Positions 1 through 9,800 are shown, numbered from the stretch's first letter. The stretch is DNA of 64,000 nt from Trichopria drosophilae (GCA_030407085.1 CM059584.1:61705501-61769500), one strand, 5' to 3'. A program made the numbers and translations. The notes: generated by a model not told the origin, from the letters alone.

Positions 1-152
1 ACAAAATTGTGTACATTATCATTTGTGAATAACGAGTTTAAAAAGAAAAGTAAGAAAATTACGACTAGAAAACTTTCCTCAGGTCAGAAAAACTTCTAGG
101 AAACAACCGAAAAGGAAAACCATAAAATAATAAATATAAAATGTAATACTAT

Positions 153-986
153 TGTAACCCGTCCTGAAAAGGACGAGGCCAACTTTATTTTCAACGCGCG
201 AACTACAAAAAGGGGGACGGGGGGGGGCGCGGGTTCCAAATCTCGCGACGGCGGAACCTCTTTTTTAAATGACCGGGACGGGGGTGTACGAATACTCGCG
301 GGGGGGCTATTATAAAACACTGAACTTACTTGGGAGTCTGGTTGCGTAGCCGCCTCGACTCTTCTCTACCTCTCTCGGGGTTGTGCGGATCTCCTCCGTT
401 TCGTAGCCGGGTCGTCTATTGCACTTCACTCCTTGGTTGTCCTGGATAAACTCGGTACTTTGTTGCTCGCGGCGCGAACTAACGTTTTTCCTCGATGGCC
501 TCACACATACTGTCGTCTCGTTCCTCGTCTTCTCCAGCGGTGCGCCGTCGGGCCGGCGCGTGCGCGCTCGAGCGATCGGCGTGAGAGAGGAATTCGTCCG
601 GGGGTCCGAGTTGGGGGACGTACTCGTCGGGGCGATGACGAGCACCGTCCTCGGGGTCTTCGTGGTGGGAGGGGACGACACGGAGCGCTGACAAGTGCTT
701 CGTGCGTCCCCGTATCGTCTCGGGCTAGCTTTCGCGGCTTTGAGACAGAGAACGATAGGGAGGGATGGGGAGAGGTCGGCGGCGGTGGCCGAGGCCCGTT
801 ACTCGGGAACTCTCGAGGCGCACTGCGGCACGACCTGTGGGGGAGGGCGAGTGGAGGCGTGCTCCGGTAAGAAAAAAGAACCGTTTCTCCTCCGGGAGGG
901 GCGGACTTCGTAGCGGGGTTACGCCCGGCCCCAATAGATGGCGCAAGGTTCGGGAAGCGCGTCGATCTGTGACGGGTTTCGTCACA
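153..986 (-). repeat. 3' LTR (left on the + strand)
   Basis: This 834-bp LTR matches 11030-11785 almost base for base outside two indels. It carries about 104 extra bases near 225-328 (GC-rich, ending in a short AT-rich stretch). It lacks about 26 bases present in the other LTR near 11150-11177. Only about two substitutions are seen elsewhere (for example near 535 and 950). Since the element reads on the - strand, this is the downstream LTR. Confidence 0.93.
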
Positions 987-1496
987 AACCCCCGGGCCTG
1001 ACTCCAGTACCCCTTGGGTACTGTATGTCATATGTCGACGTTCGGGTTCTGGGGGAGGGGGGGGGGGGTAGGGAGGTTTCTTGAGTGTTCGGGCCAACTG
1101 AATCGCAACGGGGCGACGGCGGGGAGGACTCAACTCGCCTTGAACTTCACGTACTAAGTCCCGAATTGGCGACTTATTGCGACGTGTCCTTAGGTATTTA
1201 GGTCGGTGGAATTCGCGACGAACCACTAAAACAAGGGGCGAATTAGCAAAATTTTTAGATTGCGTGACGTCTCTCTAGGGACGAATTCCCCATTTACTAC
1301 ACGGTTTAGCGCGACTTGACTTTACTCTTTACTTTATGCATGTGCATAGCCGAGGGTAACAATAATTCGCGAAGGACAACATCATCGTAAGGGACAGCAG
1401 GTCACGCACACGACACCGGCGCGTCCCGGATACCGGGATGGGGAGGAGGAGGCTACTCTACCCGCTACTGGGCCGGGTGCCTCCGGCGATTGGGGG
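987..1496 (-). other. Region between accessory ORF and 3' LTR
   Basis: This is internal sequence of the LTR element downstream of the last ORF. It holds a run of G on the + strand (about 1049-1070) and no ORF I recognise. The purine tract expected just before the 3' LTR on the - strand is weak here: only a short CCCGGGGGTT-like stretch touches the LTR. Confidence 0.5.
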
Positions 1497-1997
1497 TTAA
1501 CGGCCCCCTTCGTCGCGAGACCTCCTTCCCCCCAGTAGTCGCCGATAGCAACGGTGCGCCGGGTGGCCTCGCTGGCCACAATTCCAGCAGCGGCGCTCGG
1601 CGGGGGTGACCTGTAACGGTCCCGGGCCGGCCCTGGTGAGGGTACGTCCCCCGAGAGCCGCTACCGGAACTAGCGGTGCCATGAGGGGGGGTGGTAGGGA
1701 CATCAGAGGAGGTGGCTGCGTTACCGCGACCGTCCTCCCGGGGTCTACCGACACCACGCTGACTACTAGTGCCCGGTCTGGGGCGATCCTTATTAGGACC
1801 GGGGGATCTGGTCGCGGAATCCGCGAGGGGTCGCCATGGGCTACCCCGCGGAGCGGCCGGGTACGGTTCCCCCTTCGGGTTCGTCGACGTCGTCGACGAC
1901 GGCGGGAAGCGCCAACCCGGCGGGGTTCCTCGCACACCGGCTCCGCGAGGTCGGTGTGGCTGGTCGCCTGGGTTCCCGGGAGGGGCTCGGCCCTCAC
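1497..1997 (-). CDS. Accessory ORF3b: Arg-rich, CCHC zinc-knuckle protein of the LTR element
   Basis: I do not recognise a specific family. The frame encodes about 166 residues after the overlap with the upstream ORF. Near residues 30-47 there is a strongly basic stretch with eight consecutive arginines, resembling an RNA-binding or nuclear-localisation tract. Near the C terminus a perfect CX2CX4HX4C knuckle (CWNCGQRGHPAHRC) is seen. It lies downstream of integrase, where env genes sit in some gypsy elements, but no signal peptide or membrane segment is visible, so it is not an envelope protein. The stop of the preceding ORF (TGA at 1994-1996 on the - strand) overlaps the first codon of this frame (GTG at 1997). 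That would permit re-initiation or frameshift fusion of the two ORFs. GC-rich composition makes long shadow frames likely here; the knuckle is what supports this frame. Confidence 0.6.
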   Translation of the reverse strand: MRAEPLPGTQATSHTDLAEPVCEEPRRVGASRRRRRRRRTRRGNRTRPLRGVAHGDPSRIPRPDPPVLIRIAPDRALVVSVVSVDPGRTVAVTQPPPLMSLPPPLMAPLVPVAALGGRTLTRAGPGPLQVTPAERRCWNCGQRGHPAHRCYRRLLGGRRSRDEGGR

Positions 1998-2668
1998 AAA
2001 TCAAAGGGGGGAGAGGGGGCGCGGCTGTGCCGGATGGGCCCAAACGTATTCCCGCACCGGCGGGGGGGGGGGCCCACGGTTGCGGGTTTGGCACCTCGGG
2101 GGGTCCCCTCAAGAACTGCCCCCGCCGACCCCTCCGCTCCTCCTCCCAGACCAAGGCGCAAAAGTCCTCGATAGGGACCAACGACTGGGAGAGGAGAGAA
2201 GGGGGGGGGGGGGCGAACGAGGAGGTTCTCCCCCGGTTGCCCGATGGAGGGCTGCGCGGCACCGTCTCCGCCCTCCTCCATCTCCTCCGGTGAGGAGTGG
2301 TCCGTGTCCGGGGGCGGGGGCTGTCCGGGGGCCTCATGGGGGCGGCGGAGGCGCGGTTGCCCCGACGGGTCATCCGACTCGTCTGTCGCCGTCCCCAACT
2401 GCAGGGGTCTGAGACCGGCGTGGCACGAGGGAATCGGGTGGTCGGCGGTTGGCCGCGCGAACACCACCCGTCCGGCCTGCACCGGTTGTGGCAGGTGGAA
2501 GACGGTCGGTAGGGGTGGGAATTCCGCCGGGGTGAATGGCGGCACCGCTGTCGATGCCTCTGGCGTCGGTGGTGGTGACGCCGGGGCTCCCCTGGGGCGG
2601 ACGAAGGTGACCTGGCAGGGCACCCTCGCCCACCGGGTCCTCTTCTTTCCTCTTGCCACCTTCACCAT
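1994..2668 (-). CDS. Accessory ORF3a: Pro-rich basic-N-terminus protein of the LTR element
   Basis: The ORF starts at an ATG at 2668 and encodes 224 residues. The N terminus is basic (MVKVARGKKRTRWARV), followed by a long Pro/Gly/Ala-rich low-complexity body with an acidic patch (SPEEMEEGGD) near the middle. No known domain is recognised. It lies 265 bp downstream of the pol stop on the same strand and ends in a 4-bp overlap with the zinc-knuckle frame that follows. It may be the first half of one accessory protein. Composition bias could create such an ORF by chance, so coding status is inferred mainly from the methionine start, position and the overlap. Confidence 0.5.
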   Translation of the reverse strand: MVKVARGKKRTRWARVPCQVTFVRPRGAPASPPPTPEASTAVPPFTPAEFPPLPTVFHLPQPVQAGRVVFARPTADHPIPSCHAGLRPLQLGTATDESDDPSGQPRLRRPHEAPGQPPPPDTDHSSPEEMEEGGDGAAQPSIGQPGENLLVRPPPPFSPLPVVGPYRGLLRLGLGGGAEGSAGAVLEGTPRGAKPATVGPPPRRCGNTFGPIRHSRAPSPPFDL

Positions 2669-2933
2669 TTTACTGGGTTGTACCTAAAAAAAACAAAGGG
2701 GATTACCCTACATAGGTTGGGTCTACTTTAAGAGTTGGGCCAACCTTATCCTTTGTTATTCCAATAATAGCACCTACTAACAGAATGTAAGCATAATTAG
2801 TAAGACAATACACAGTTTGATATCCATTGACCCATACACAGCAACAACAAAACATCAAAACACAAAAAAGTATAGATAAAGGTGGGGGGGGGGGGGTAGT
2901 GGTCCCTCAACTATAGAGGTACCAGTGTAGCAT

Positions 2934-5102
2934 CTAGACTCTTCGGGGACGTAGGCCGGGACGTCTTCCGCCCGGATGCGCCGGCGAAAAGGAGACGTGC
3001 GGCGCTGCTGTCTTCCGTGGACGACCTGGGCGCCTACGGGGTGGGGTCGCTTTAGACGTCTCCACTGGCCTTATCACTCGGGGCACCTCGATGCGGCGTA
3101 GCATGGGGGTACGCTCGTTCGGTCCTTGGGTGGCCGGTCGGGGCTGTTTCGATGGCCGCCCACGGCGACGTGGCAATGGTTCTTTTCCTAACGAGTCCGG
3201 ACTCCTCATTTTTAATTGAGGGTCCGTAGGGTTTTCGGGTATCGAGGGTGGAGCGATTGGCTCGCTTCTCGAACTCTCCTCGGCGTCGGGGGCGCGATAG
3301 GGTTTCAGGTCCTTGATATGCGCCCTTGGGTTCCGACGACTATCCGGGTCACTCAGTTCGAAAACGACGGGGGATATTACTCGTACTATTCTATGCGGGC
3401 CACTGAATTTGGGCGCAAGTTTAGCCGCAAAATTTTGAGCTCCCGACGATAGGACCCGTATGCGTCGTAGCACTAAATCGCTCACCTTGTATTCTACATC
3501 ACGATGGGAGCGATTATAGTATTCGGCTTGGCGCGTCGCGGCGCGCTCCAGGTTGCGATGTACCCAGTCATGAATGAGAGGTAGCCGCCTCATTCGATCA
3601 TGCCAGAATTCAGGATCCTTGGGTAGTGTAAGTGGGGGAGGGGGAAGATCGGTACGTATATTTCTAATGGCTACTGGATTGCGGCCGAAATTCAGAAACG
3701 CGGGGGTCATTCTCGTGGACGACTGGACAGCCGTATTCAGGGCGAACGTAAATTCTTCTAGGTGCACGTCCCAGTCACGATGGTCGTGTGACACGAATGT
3801 ACACATCATCGTTTTGAGGGTCCGGTTTACCCTCTCTACTGGGTTCGCTTGGGCGTGATACGGGGGGGTACGAGCGGGGGTTATGCCTAACTGCTTCAGG
3901 TGGGTCTGCACGTATGTGTTATCGTACTGCTTGGCATTGTCTGACAGAAAATATCTCGGGCAACCCCATCGATGGATAACTAGGCTACTGAAGGCGGCCA
4001 TAATGGCGGCACCTGAAGCCGCTCGAAGGAGTTTCACTTCCACATATTTGGTAAACATATCCTGAAAAACCACTACGAACTGGTTTTGACGCTTGCTGGG
4101 GGGGAACGGTCCTATGACGTCAGAACTGACCGTCATCCAGGGGCCTTCCGTGGTTCTTTCGCGCATGAGTCCGGCCGGGGCCTGCTGAGAGACTTTTTGC
4201 TTCTGACAGGCGGGGCAGAGTGCGACGAAAGCAGTGACGTCCTGGAAAACACCGGGCCAATAGAAGTCTTTGATGAGACGGTGATACGTCTTATCCACTC
4301 CTAAATGGCCGGCTTGTGGGCTATCGTGCGCATCGCTGAGGGCACGGGCACGCGCTCCTGCGGGGAGAACGAGTTTCCAGGCGTCGAGGTCATTGAGGGC
4401 GGACTCTATCAGCGGGTGGGGCTTGTGGAAATATATCCGGTCATCCTCGATCCTCCAATCCGGATATTTCGAGGGAAATTTTCGGATATTATCCATTTTC
4501 TGGGTGTACCACGGGTCCGTGGTATCGCCCAGGGCGCAAAGGGCGGTATCGACATTTTCATACATTCTCGAGAGGGCATCGGGCACCACATTGAGCGTGC
4601 CTTTTCGATGCTCGATTTTCATATCATATGTCTGCATGGCTAGGGCCCACCGTGCCAGTCGCCCGGTTGGGTCTCGCAAATTCCTGAGCCACTGCAGACT
4701 GCTATGGTCGGTGATCACCCGAAAGTGGGTCCCCTCGACATAGGGTCGATACTTTTTCACGGCCCAGAGGACGGCGAGACACTCTTTCTCCGTGATGGTA
4801 TACTTTCGTTCAGCCTTGTCGAGCACGCGGCTAGCAAAACTAATCGGGTGCTCATTACCGGCTATTTCCTGGGTGATTACCGCCCCGATAGCAAAGTCGC
4901 TCGCATCCGTCTGAATCGTGAAGGGGACGTCAAAGTTTGGGCATGCCAACACGGGGGTACGGGTGAGGGAGTCTCGGAGGGCTTCGAAGGCAGATTGCTG
5001 CTCTGGGCCCCATATCCAGGGAGTATTCTTTGTTAGTAATTTCGTCAGATGAACGCGATCACGCGAAAAATCTGGGAGAAAGCGCGCGTACCACCCCACC
5101 AT
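2934..5102 (-). CDS. pol: Pol part 2: RNase H - integrase
   Basis: This 722-residue frame continues pol after a frameshift. It begins in the RT connection region, then RNase H with catalytic D66, E107 and D132 (TDASDF, TEKECL, TDHSSL). The integrase zinc-binding region is H266/H274/C296/C299. The core has D328 (SSDVIG), D388 (LSDNAK) and E423 (NPVERVN), spaced D,D-35-E. A GPF/Y-type module (KFSGPHRIVRV) follows near residue 580. The last 110 residues are a Pro/Arg-rich tail (PRRRPGRPRK), possibly a DNA-binding AT-hook-like extension. The first Met is unlikely to be a real start; the protein would normally be made as part of Gag-Pol. The catalytic residues are all present, so the damage seems confined to the reading-frame break upstream. 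Confidence 0.93.
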   Translation of the reverse strand: MVGWYARFLPDFSRDRVHLTKLLTKNTPWIWGPEQQSAFEALRDSLTRTPVLACPNFDVPFTIQTDASDFAIGAVITQEIAGNEHPISFASRVLDKAERKYTITEKECLAVLWAVKKYRPYVEGTHFRVITDHSSLQWLRNLRDPTGRLARWALAMQTYDMKIEHRKGTLNVVPDALSRMYENVDTALCALGDTTDPWYTQKMDNIRKFPSKYPDWRIEDDRIYFHKPHPLIESALNDLDAWKLVLPAGARARALSDAHDSPQAGHLGVDKTYHRLIKDFYWPGVFQDVTAFVALCPACQKQKVSQQAPAGLMRERTTEGPWMTVSSDVIGPFPPSKRQNQFVVVFQDMFTKYVEVKLLRAASGAAIMAAFSSLVIHRWGCPRYFLSDNAKQYDNTYVQTHLKQLGITPARTPPYHAQANPVERVNRTLKTMMCTFVSHDHRDWDVHLEEFTFALNTAVQSSTRMTPAFLNFGRNPVAIRNIRTDLPPPPLTLPKDPEFWHDRMRRLPLIHDWVHRNLERAATRQAEYYNRSHRDVEYKVSDLVLRRIRVLSSGAQNFAAKLAPKFSGPHRIVRVISPVVFELSDPDSRRNPRAHIKDLKPYRAPDAEESSRSEPIAPPSIPENPTDPQLKMRSPDSLGKEPLPRRRGRPSKQPRPATQGPNERTPMLRRIEVPRVIRPVETSKATPPRRRPGRPRKTAAPHVSFSPAHPGGRRPGLRPRRV

Positions 5103-5193
5103 CCCTAAAAAGCGCCTTAACTGTTTGAGGTTGGTGGGGGGCGGAAATTCGAGAACGGGAGCGACCTGGTCCGGATCCGTCTTCAGTCCATCT
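5103..5193 (-). other. Frameshift junction inside pol
   Basis: On the - strand the PR-RT frame ends at a TAA at 5194-5196 directly after the motif YLGFE. The expected continuation of the RT connection domain is found in another frame beginning within a few bases. That frame runs on without interruption into the RNase H ORF. A single small indel close to 5193-5200 explains this. It inactivates Gag-Pol in this copy unless it is a sequencing error. Confidence 0.8.
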
Positions 5194-6312
5194 TTATTCG
5201 AACCCGAGGTATTTTACCTCGTCCCGGAAGAATTCACTCTTCTCCGGGTTTAGTTCCAATCCGGCGTTGCGTAGACTGGTCAATACAAGTCTCAAGTAGC
5301 GAAAATGGTCCTCCTCATTGTCCGTGGCTATGATGATGTCATCCAAATACGCGAAGACGTGGGGTTCCCACGCGGGGTCGATGAGACGGTCCACTAATCG
5401 TTGAAAGGTCGCCGGCGCGTTGGTGAGCCCGAAAGGCATTCGTTTGAATTGAAATAAACCGCGCCCGGGGACAGCGAACGCGGTAACGGGCCGACTGTTA
5501 GGTGCTACCGGCACCTGAAAGTAGGCCTGGCTTAGATCGAGGGTGGTGATGCATTGGGCCCGGCTCAACCCGGACAGAATCCTATCCATCGAGGGGAGCG
5601 GGTAAGCATCCTTCTTGGTTATTTTATTTACGTCTCGGAAGTCTACGCAGAACCTAAAAGTCCCATTCGACTTCCGGACGATAACGGGGTTACTCATCCA
5701 TGGGCTCGCGGAGCGTTCGATGATGCCATTTCTTAGCATTTCATCGACCGCGTCCTGTGCTACTTTTAGCATGTAAGGAGAGAGTAGGCGAGCCTTTTGA
5801 CGAATCGGGGGATGACCCTGTACGTCGATAGCGTGCTGAGTCAGACGCGTTATGCCGATTGTAGGGGTCCTATTTGCGGGGTAGAACTTGTCGAGTAGCC
5901 TCCTCAATCGTGGGCCGGCTTCTTGGGAGGGGGCGACTAATCCGGCGCAGTCGTGTACGGCGAAGGCGGTAACTGAAACGCCGGAATCGTTTAACGAGTG
6001 CGGGGTGCCGTTGTGGCTACTCCACGCATTATTCTTGGTATTTATCTTCAGACCGAAGAGGCACATAAAATCCATCCCCAACACGCATGCATAGTGGATG
6101 GGGGCTACTCTTATCTCCAAATTTCGCGTATGACTATCTACCGTCATTGCGAGGGTAACGACACCATTTAATGGGACTAGCGCGCCATTGGCAACTCTTA
6201 CTTGTTCCTCACTTGACTTTAGGAACGGCGAAACTACCTCCCGACACGCGAGGCCTAAATAAGAGCGCGACGCTCCGGTATCAACGAGTGCCCTTATTAT
6301 CTTCCCATTCAA
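5194..6312 (-). CDS. pol: Pol part 1: aspartic protease - reverse transcriptase
   Basis: The frame encodes a retropepsin motif (ALVDTGASRSYLG, residues 8-20) followed by reverse transcriptase with motif A LDLSQAYF (D259), the MPFGLTNAPATFQ block near 292-304 and catalytic YLDD (D324/D325). The leftmost listed codon is TTG, not ATG. The frame is open further upstream toward about 6450, in a different frame from the zinc-knuckle part of gag. This fits a conventional Gag-Pol frameshift. The frame closes right after the RT thumb motif YLGFE (see the junction entry). Confidence 0.93.
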   Translation of the reverse strand: MNGKIIRALVDTGASRSYLGLACREVVSPFLKSSEEQVRVANGALVPLNGVVTLAMTVDSHTRNLEIRVAPIHYACVLGMDFMCLFGLKINTKNNAWSSHNGTPHSLNDSGVSVTAFAVHDCAGLVAPSQEAGPRLRRLLDKFYPANRTPTIGITRLTQHAIDVQGHPPIRQKARLLSPYMLKVAQDAVDEMLRNGIIERSASPWMSNPVIVRKSNGTFRFCVDFRDVNKITKKDAYPLPSMDRILSGLSRAQCITTLDLSQAYFQVPVAPNSRPVTAFAVPGRGLFQFKRMPFGLTNAPATFQRLVDRLIDPAWEPHVFAYLDDIIIATDNEEDHFRYLRLVLTSLRNAGLELNPEKSEFFRDEVKYLGFE

Positions 6313-6527
6313 AGCTACGCGAAAGTGGGGGCGAGGGTCCGAATCTAGTGTCCATTGATTATCTTCGCAAGAATCTATGGACTCGGACCCGATATTCAGC
6401 CCTCTGGGCTTAGGGGTTGCCGACGCGATCCGTCTCTTTTCAACATTTTTTTCTATCCGGCTTGTCGTAGGGGTGATCGCGGGTGGGATTGTAAGGGGGG
6501 GGGGGTCAGGGGTTTCCTTCCCCCCCG

Positions 6528-6782
6528 TTAACAGTTTCCCGACCGTTTACGCGCGCAAACGGGACAATTGTTTGCATCACGGCCTGGATAGCCACAGACC
6601 CTACAAAAATGCCCTAAGGGATGGGGGCACTCTCGGTATATGTGCCCCGTCTGTTTACAATTATAACACCGGACCGGGTTCCGATTCGGTGGCGATCTTG
6701 TCTCGGAGGGTGGGCGCTCTCTCGGCGCCACATCCAGGAGGCGTGGTACTCTTGGTAGCCGCGGGTTCTGAGTGGTCGCCAC
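6528..6782 (-). CDS. gag: Gag C-terminal part: nucleocapsid zinc knuckles
   Basis: The 84-residue frame carries a canonical CX2CX4HX4C knuckle (CYNCKQTGHIYREC) followed by a second Cys cluster (CRVCGYPGRDANNC) that departs from the consensus. It is in the same frame as the capsid ORF upstream; only an in-frame TAG at 6813-6815 separates them. The knuckles would bind genomic RNA. The start shown is not a real initiation site; the segment is either reached by stop readthrough or cut off by a mutation. Confidence 0.88.
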   Translation of the reverse strand: MATTQNPRLPRVPRLLDVAPRERPPSETRSPPNRNPVRCYNCKQTGHIYRECPHPLGHFCRVCGYPGRDANNCPVCARKRSGNC

Positions 6783-6812
6783 GTGTGGTTGGTGCTGCGG
6801 ATATGCCAGTAC

Positions 6813-7682
6813 CTAACGCGTGGGGTTGCGACCTCTGTTCCGCTCTACGCGGGCTACCGGCGCCGCCTCCTCCTCCTCATAGGGAGCTGGCGACGGAGGG
6901 GGTGGGGTTAAGACGCTAACTTTGGCCATCTTTACCGCGGGCGTCGCGAGGGCCAGCTTTTCCTTGCCTCGCCTCATCTTGGGTGTATAGACGAAGGCGG
7001 GGAAGGCGGACTGGTTAGCCGCTGGAGGGGGGCGGTAGACCCTCTCTTGATTGGCGGCACCCTCCACTTGTCGACCGATTCGCAGTAAGTCAGCAAAGTC
7101 GGTAACGGCTTCCCTCTCGATTTTTCGGGCTAAACCCGGACGCAAGTTTTGGACGGCTATATCCAGCTGTTCTTCTTGAGACGGGGGGAAAGAAAGTAAA
7201 TTGAATAGGCTCCGTAGGGCCACCAAGTACTCACGGATGGGCTCGTCCGGTCCTTGTGTGCGCAAGGTGATTTCCCTCTTGATGCTGGCTTCCAGATGGC
7301 GTTGACCGAACGCGTCGCGAAAATAACGTACAAAGCCGGGGTACGTATGCCAGCTTGCCTTTTCCACCCGGTACCAGTTGAGGGCCGATCCCTTAAACGC
7401 TTCAGGTAGGGTGCGCAGGAGGTCCTCTTCCGTCAGATCCCGACTCGTGACGTATTCGCCCAGTTTGACGAGGAACTCCTCCGCGTCCTCCCCTTCCTCG
7501 CCGGAGTAACGGGGTCCGTGTGTCCTCCAATGTTCAATGGCAGTCCTCTGCCATCGGACACCGGACATTGACAGGCTGGGGTTGAATGACCCTCCAGCGG
7601 TGGACGCGTTACCTTCCGGGCGACGCGAGGTTTGGGGTTGACCGATCCGCGTGCTGTTATAGGGGGGTTGCAGCGGGGACAT
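6813..7682 (-). CDS. gag: Gag capsid part
   Basis: A 289-residue frame with the sequence character of the retrotransposon Gag capsid: W-rich start (VRWQRTAIEHW), EEFLVKLGEY, ALNWYR, FRDAFGQRHLEASIKREI, IREYLVALRSLFNLL and LRPGLARKIE. This matches the helical CA region of Ty3/gypsy Gag proteins. The C-terminal third is Pro- and Glu-rich. An in-frame TAA (7764-7766) and TAG (7758-7760) lie upstream in the same frame. An in-frame TAG ends it just before the zinc knuckles. Confidence 0.9.
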   Translation of the reverse strand: MSPLQPPYNSTRIGQPQTSRRPEGNASTAGGSFNPSLSMSGVRWQRTAIEHWRTHGPRYSGEEGEDAEEFLVKLGEYVTSRDLTEEDLLRTLPEAFKGSALNWYRVEKASWHTYPGFVRYFRDAFGQRHLEASIKREITLRTQGPDEPIREYLVALRSLFNLLSFPPSQEEQLDIAVQNLRPGLARKIEREAVTDFADLLRIGRQVEGAANQERVYRPPPAANQSAFPAFVYTPKMRRGKEKLALATPAVKMAKVSVLTPPPPSPAPYEEEEAAPVARVERNRGRNPTR

Positions 7683-7763
7683 GCTATATGTCAGGTCCGC
7701 TGGAAAGTGGACATGGGACGTGTGCGCGTTCGGACGACGGGGGGGGGGGGGGTTGTCCTAATG

Positions 7764-8687
7764 TTACCGGCCGGGGGGGTCCACTGGTCGGAAGTAGAAA
7801 TCGTCCCGATTTTGGGGATCGATCTCCTCGGACCATTGGGGGTTTGCTGTCTCTCGTGTCCCATTGTTCACGGCATCCTCCCGAAACGGTTCGGGAGCCG
7901 ACAATGTAGGGCGGCTACTCCTCGTTAACGCGCTGGGTGGATTAGGGTAGCTGCTGGCCGGTGCCTCTCGGCGAGGCACATTTTCTGGTCGTGTGTCCCG
8001 AGGGGGGGCTACTGACCCATCATTGGACCGATCGACCTGATAGGTGGTCGTATCTGCCACTGAGAATAGGAAGCTCTCCTCACCAAACGAGATCGGGTCC
8101 CGGTAATGGGCACGCGATCTATCGGACGGAAACCCATAATTCTGCGATTCCGCGGTTCCGAACCGTGTTGACCGCTGGGGTTCGATGGGGTCCAGATGTC
8201 CCATCGGCCGGGGGCCACTTAGCATGGTCCCATAAACGGGACAACTCACCGCTTCGGACAACGTGTAGGGGGGGTGATCGCCTCGTCCATCTGCTCGGTG
8301 ATCCCACTCGACCGGGGTCTCCGGGAACCGCTGTAAGATTGTGCATCTTACGAGCCGATCCCGTACCACCTCTATCGGTCCGGATATCAATAATTCGGCT
8401 CTATCACACCGGCCGATAAGGTCGCGTAAATCGACTACCCGGTCGATTTCTGCCCGAATTGCCGAAATTTGTTCCGGACTGGCTACTCGTCGCTCCGCTG
8501 CCCGAGAGGGCGCGACGTGCGTAGCGGTTGCCGTGTATGACACGGGCGCGGTAGTTTTGGGGACATATTCGGTCGTGGTGGTTGGCGTTACCACCGTTAG
8601 CGTGGGTATCCCCATTACAGGGGATGTAACGGGGGTGTATTCAAAAGAATCCATTTTAATGCAATTAATCCAATCAATACGACACAA
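7764..8687 (-). CDS. gag: Gag N-terminal part (matrix-like), same frame as capsid
   Basis: This 307-residue frame precedes the capsid ORF in the same phase, separated by stops about 80 bp before it. A likely start is the internal methionine MDSFEYTPV. The N terminus is Thr/Val/Pro-rich, the middle has EQISAIRAEIDRVVDLRDLI (a possible short coiled coil), and the end is Ser/Pro/Arg-rich. No homologous domain is recognised. Position and frame suggest it is the front of Gag. Confidence 0.65.
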   Translation of the reverse strand: MCRIDWINCIKMDSFEYTPVTSPVMGIPTLTVVTPTTTTEYVPKTTAPVSYTATATHVAPSRAAERRVASPEQISAIRAEIDRVVDLRDLIGRCDRAELLISGPIEVVRDRLVRCTILQRFPETPVEWDHRADGRGDHPPYTLSEAVSCPVYGTMLSGPRPMGHLDPIEPQRSTRFGTAESQNYGFPSDRSRAHYRDPISFGEESFLFSVADTTTYQVDRSNDGSVAPPRDTRPENVPRREAPASSYPNPPSALTRSSRPTLSAPEPFREDAVNNGTRETANPQWSEEIDPQNRDDFYFRPVDPPGR

Positions 8688-8989
8688 TTGGGAAAAATCA
8701 CAAAAGGGTAGGGGTAACTATCAGGACCTTTCTTACTCCACTCGTTCAGTCCAACCGGAAATACTTAACTGATGTTGGGGGAGATGCTAATAAATCAGAT
8801 GCTCTTCAAGGACGCGATGTACTCGAGATTCTACGTCGAGCTACTAGGGTCGTTGCTTGAGCAACCTGATCTCTGGCGTACCGCCAATTAATGCCAAACA
8901 AAACAAAAAAACTTCCCGGAATTACTTCGAATTATTTATTCGTAGTTTCCGATACAAATGCGATGCGCTATCACGCATAAAAAAAAAGT

Positions 8990-9800
8990 ATTCTATGTAA
9001 AGGGAACTTCCAAGCTAAAGGGGATTCCAAAAATAACGGTAAATTCCAACACACAGGGAATTTCAAAATATAAAGGGAAAATCAGAAATAAAGGGGAATT
9101 CAAAAATAAAGGGGATTCAAAAATGCACGGAATTCAAAACTAAAGGGGATTCAAAAATAAGGGGAATTCAAAATTAAAATTAAAGGGGAATTCAAAATTA
9201 AAATTAAAGGGGAAATAAAAAATAAAGGGGAATTCAAAATTAAAATTAAAGGGGAAATAAAAAATAAAGGGGAATTCAAAAATAACGGGGAATTCAAAAT
9301 TAAAGGTAAAGGGGAAATCACAAATAAAGGGGGATTCAAAAACAACGGGGAATTCAAAATTAAAGGGGAGTTCAAAAATAACGGGGAATTCAAAACAAAA
9401 GGGAATTCAAAACTAAAAGGAAATTCAAAAATAAAGGGACATTCAAAAATAAAACGGAATTGCAAAAATAAAGGGAAACTAAAAAATAACGGGTATTGCA
9501 AAAATAAGGGGAAATTTTAAAATAAGGAATTTTCAAAATTAAGGAATTTTTGAAATTAAGGAAAGGTTTAAAATTAAGGAATTCTCCAAAATTACGGAAA
9601 ATTCAAAAATAATGGAAATGAATACTAACGGCAAATTCCAACTACGTAAATTCAAAATAAAAGGGAATTCAAAAATAAAAGGGAATTCAAAAATAAAAGG
9701 GAATTCAAAACAAAAGGGAATTCAAAACTAAAAGGAAATTCAAAAATAAAGGGTATTAATAAATAAGGGAAATTCGAAACTAACGGAAATTCAAAAGTAC
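8990..9800. repeat. Degenerate short tandem repeat (AAAGGGGAATTCAAAAAT type)
   Basis: About 45 imperfect copies of a 16-20-base unit with the core AAAGGGGAATTCAAAA run for some 800 bp; compound units (AAAATTAAAATTAAAGGGG) also occur. On the element's RNA strand it is pyrimidine-rich. A fortuitous 116-aa frame (9151-9501, minus) with repeated LNSPLFLNSPL is a product of the repeat. Confidence 0.93.

Noticed and set aside
501..1226. Long minus-strand 241-codon frame across the left LTR
   Set aside because: GC-rich LTR sequence opens frames on several phases; no domain, and it crosses the LTR boundary.
1465..2373. 302-codon minus-strand Pro/Arg-rich frame
   Set aside because: Overlaps the frame with the zinc knuckle in another phase; low-complexity, no motif, most likely a shadow.
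7764..8687. Envelope or second gene upstream of gag
   Set aside because: Same frame and strand as the capsid part, no signal peptide or membrane segment; better explained as the front of Gag.
9151..9501. 116-codon LNSPLFLNSPL-rich minus-strand frame
   Set aside because: Generated by the tandem repeat in the leader; no sign of independent coding.
9000..9800. CRISPR-like array
   Set aside because: Short direct repeats without unique spacers, in a eukaryotic retroelement; ordinary tandem repeat.
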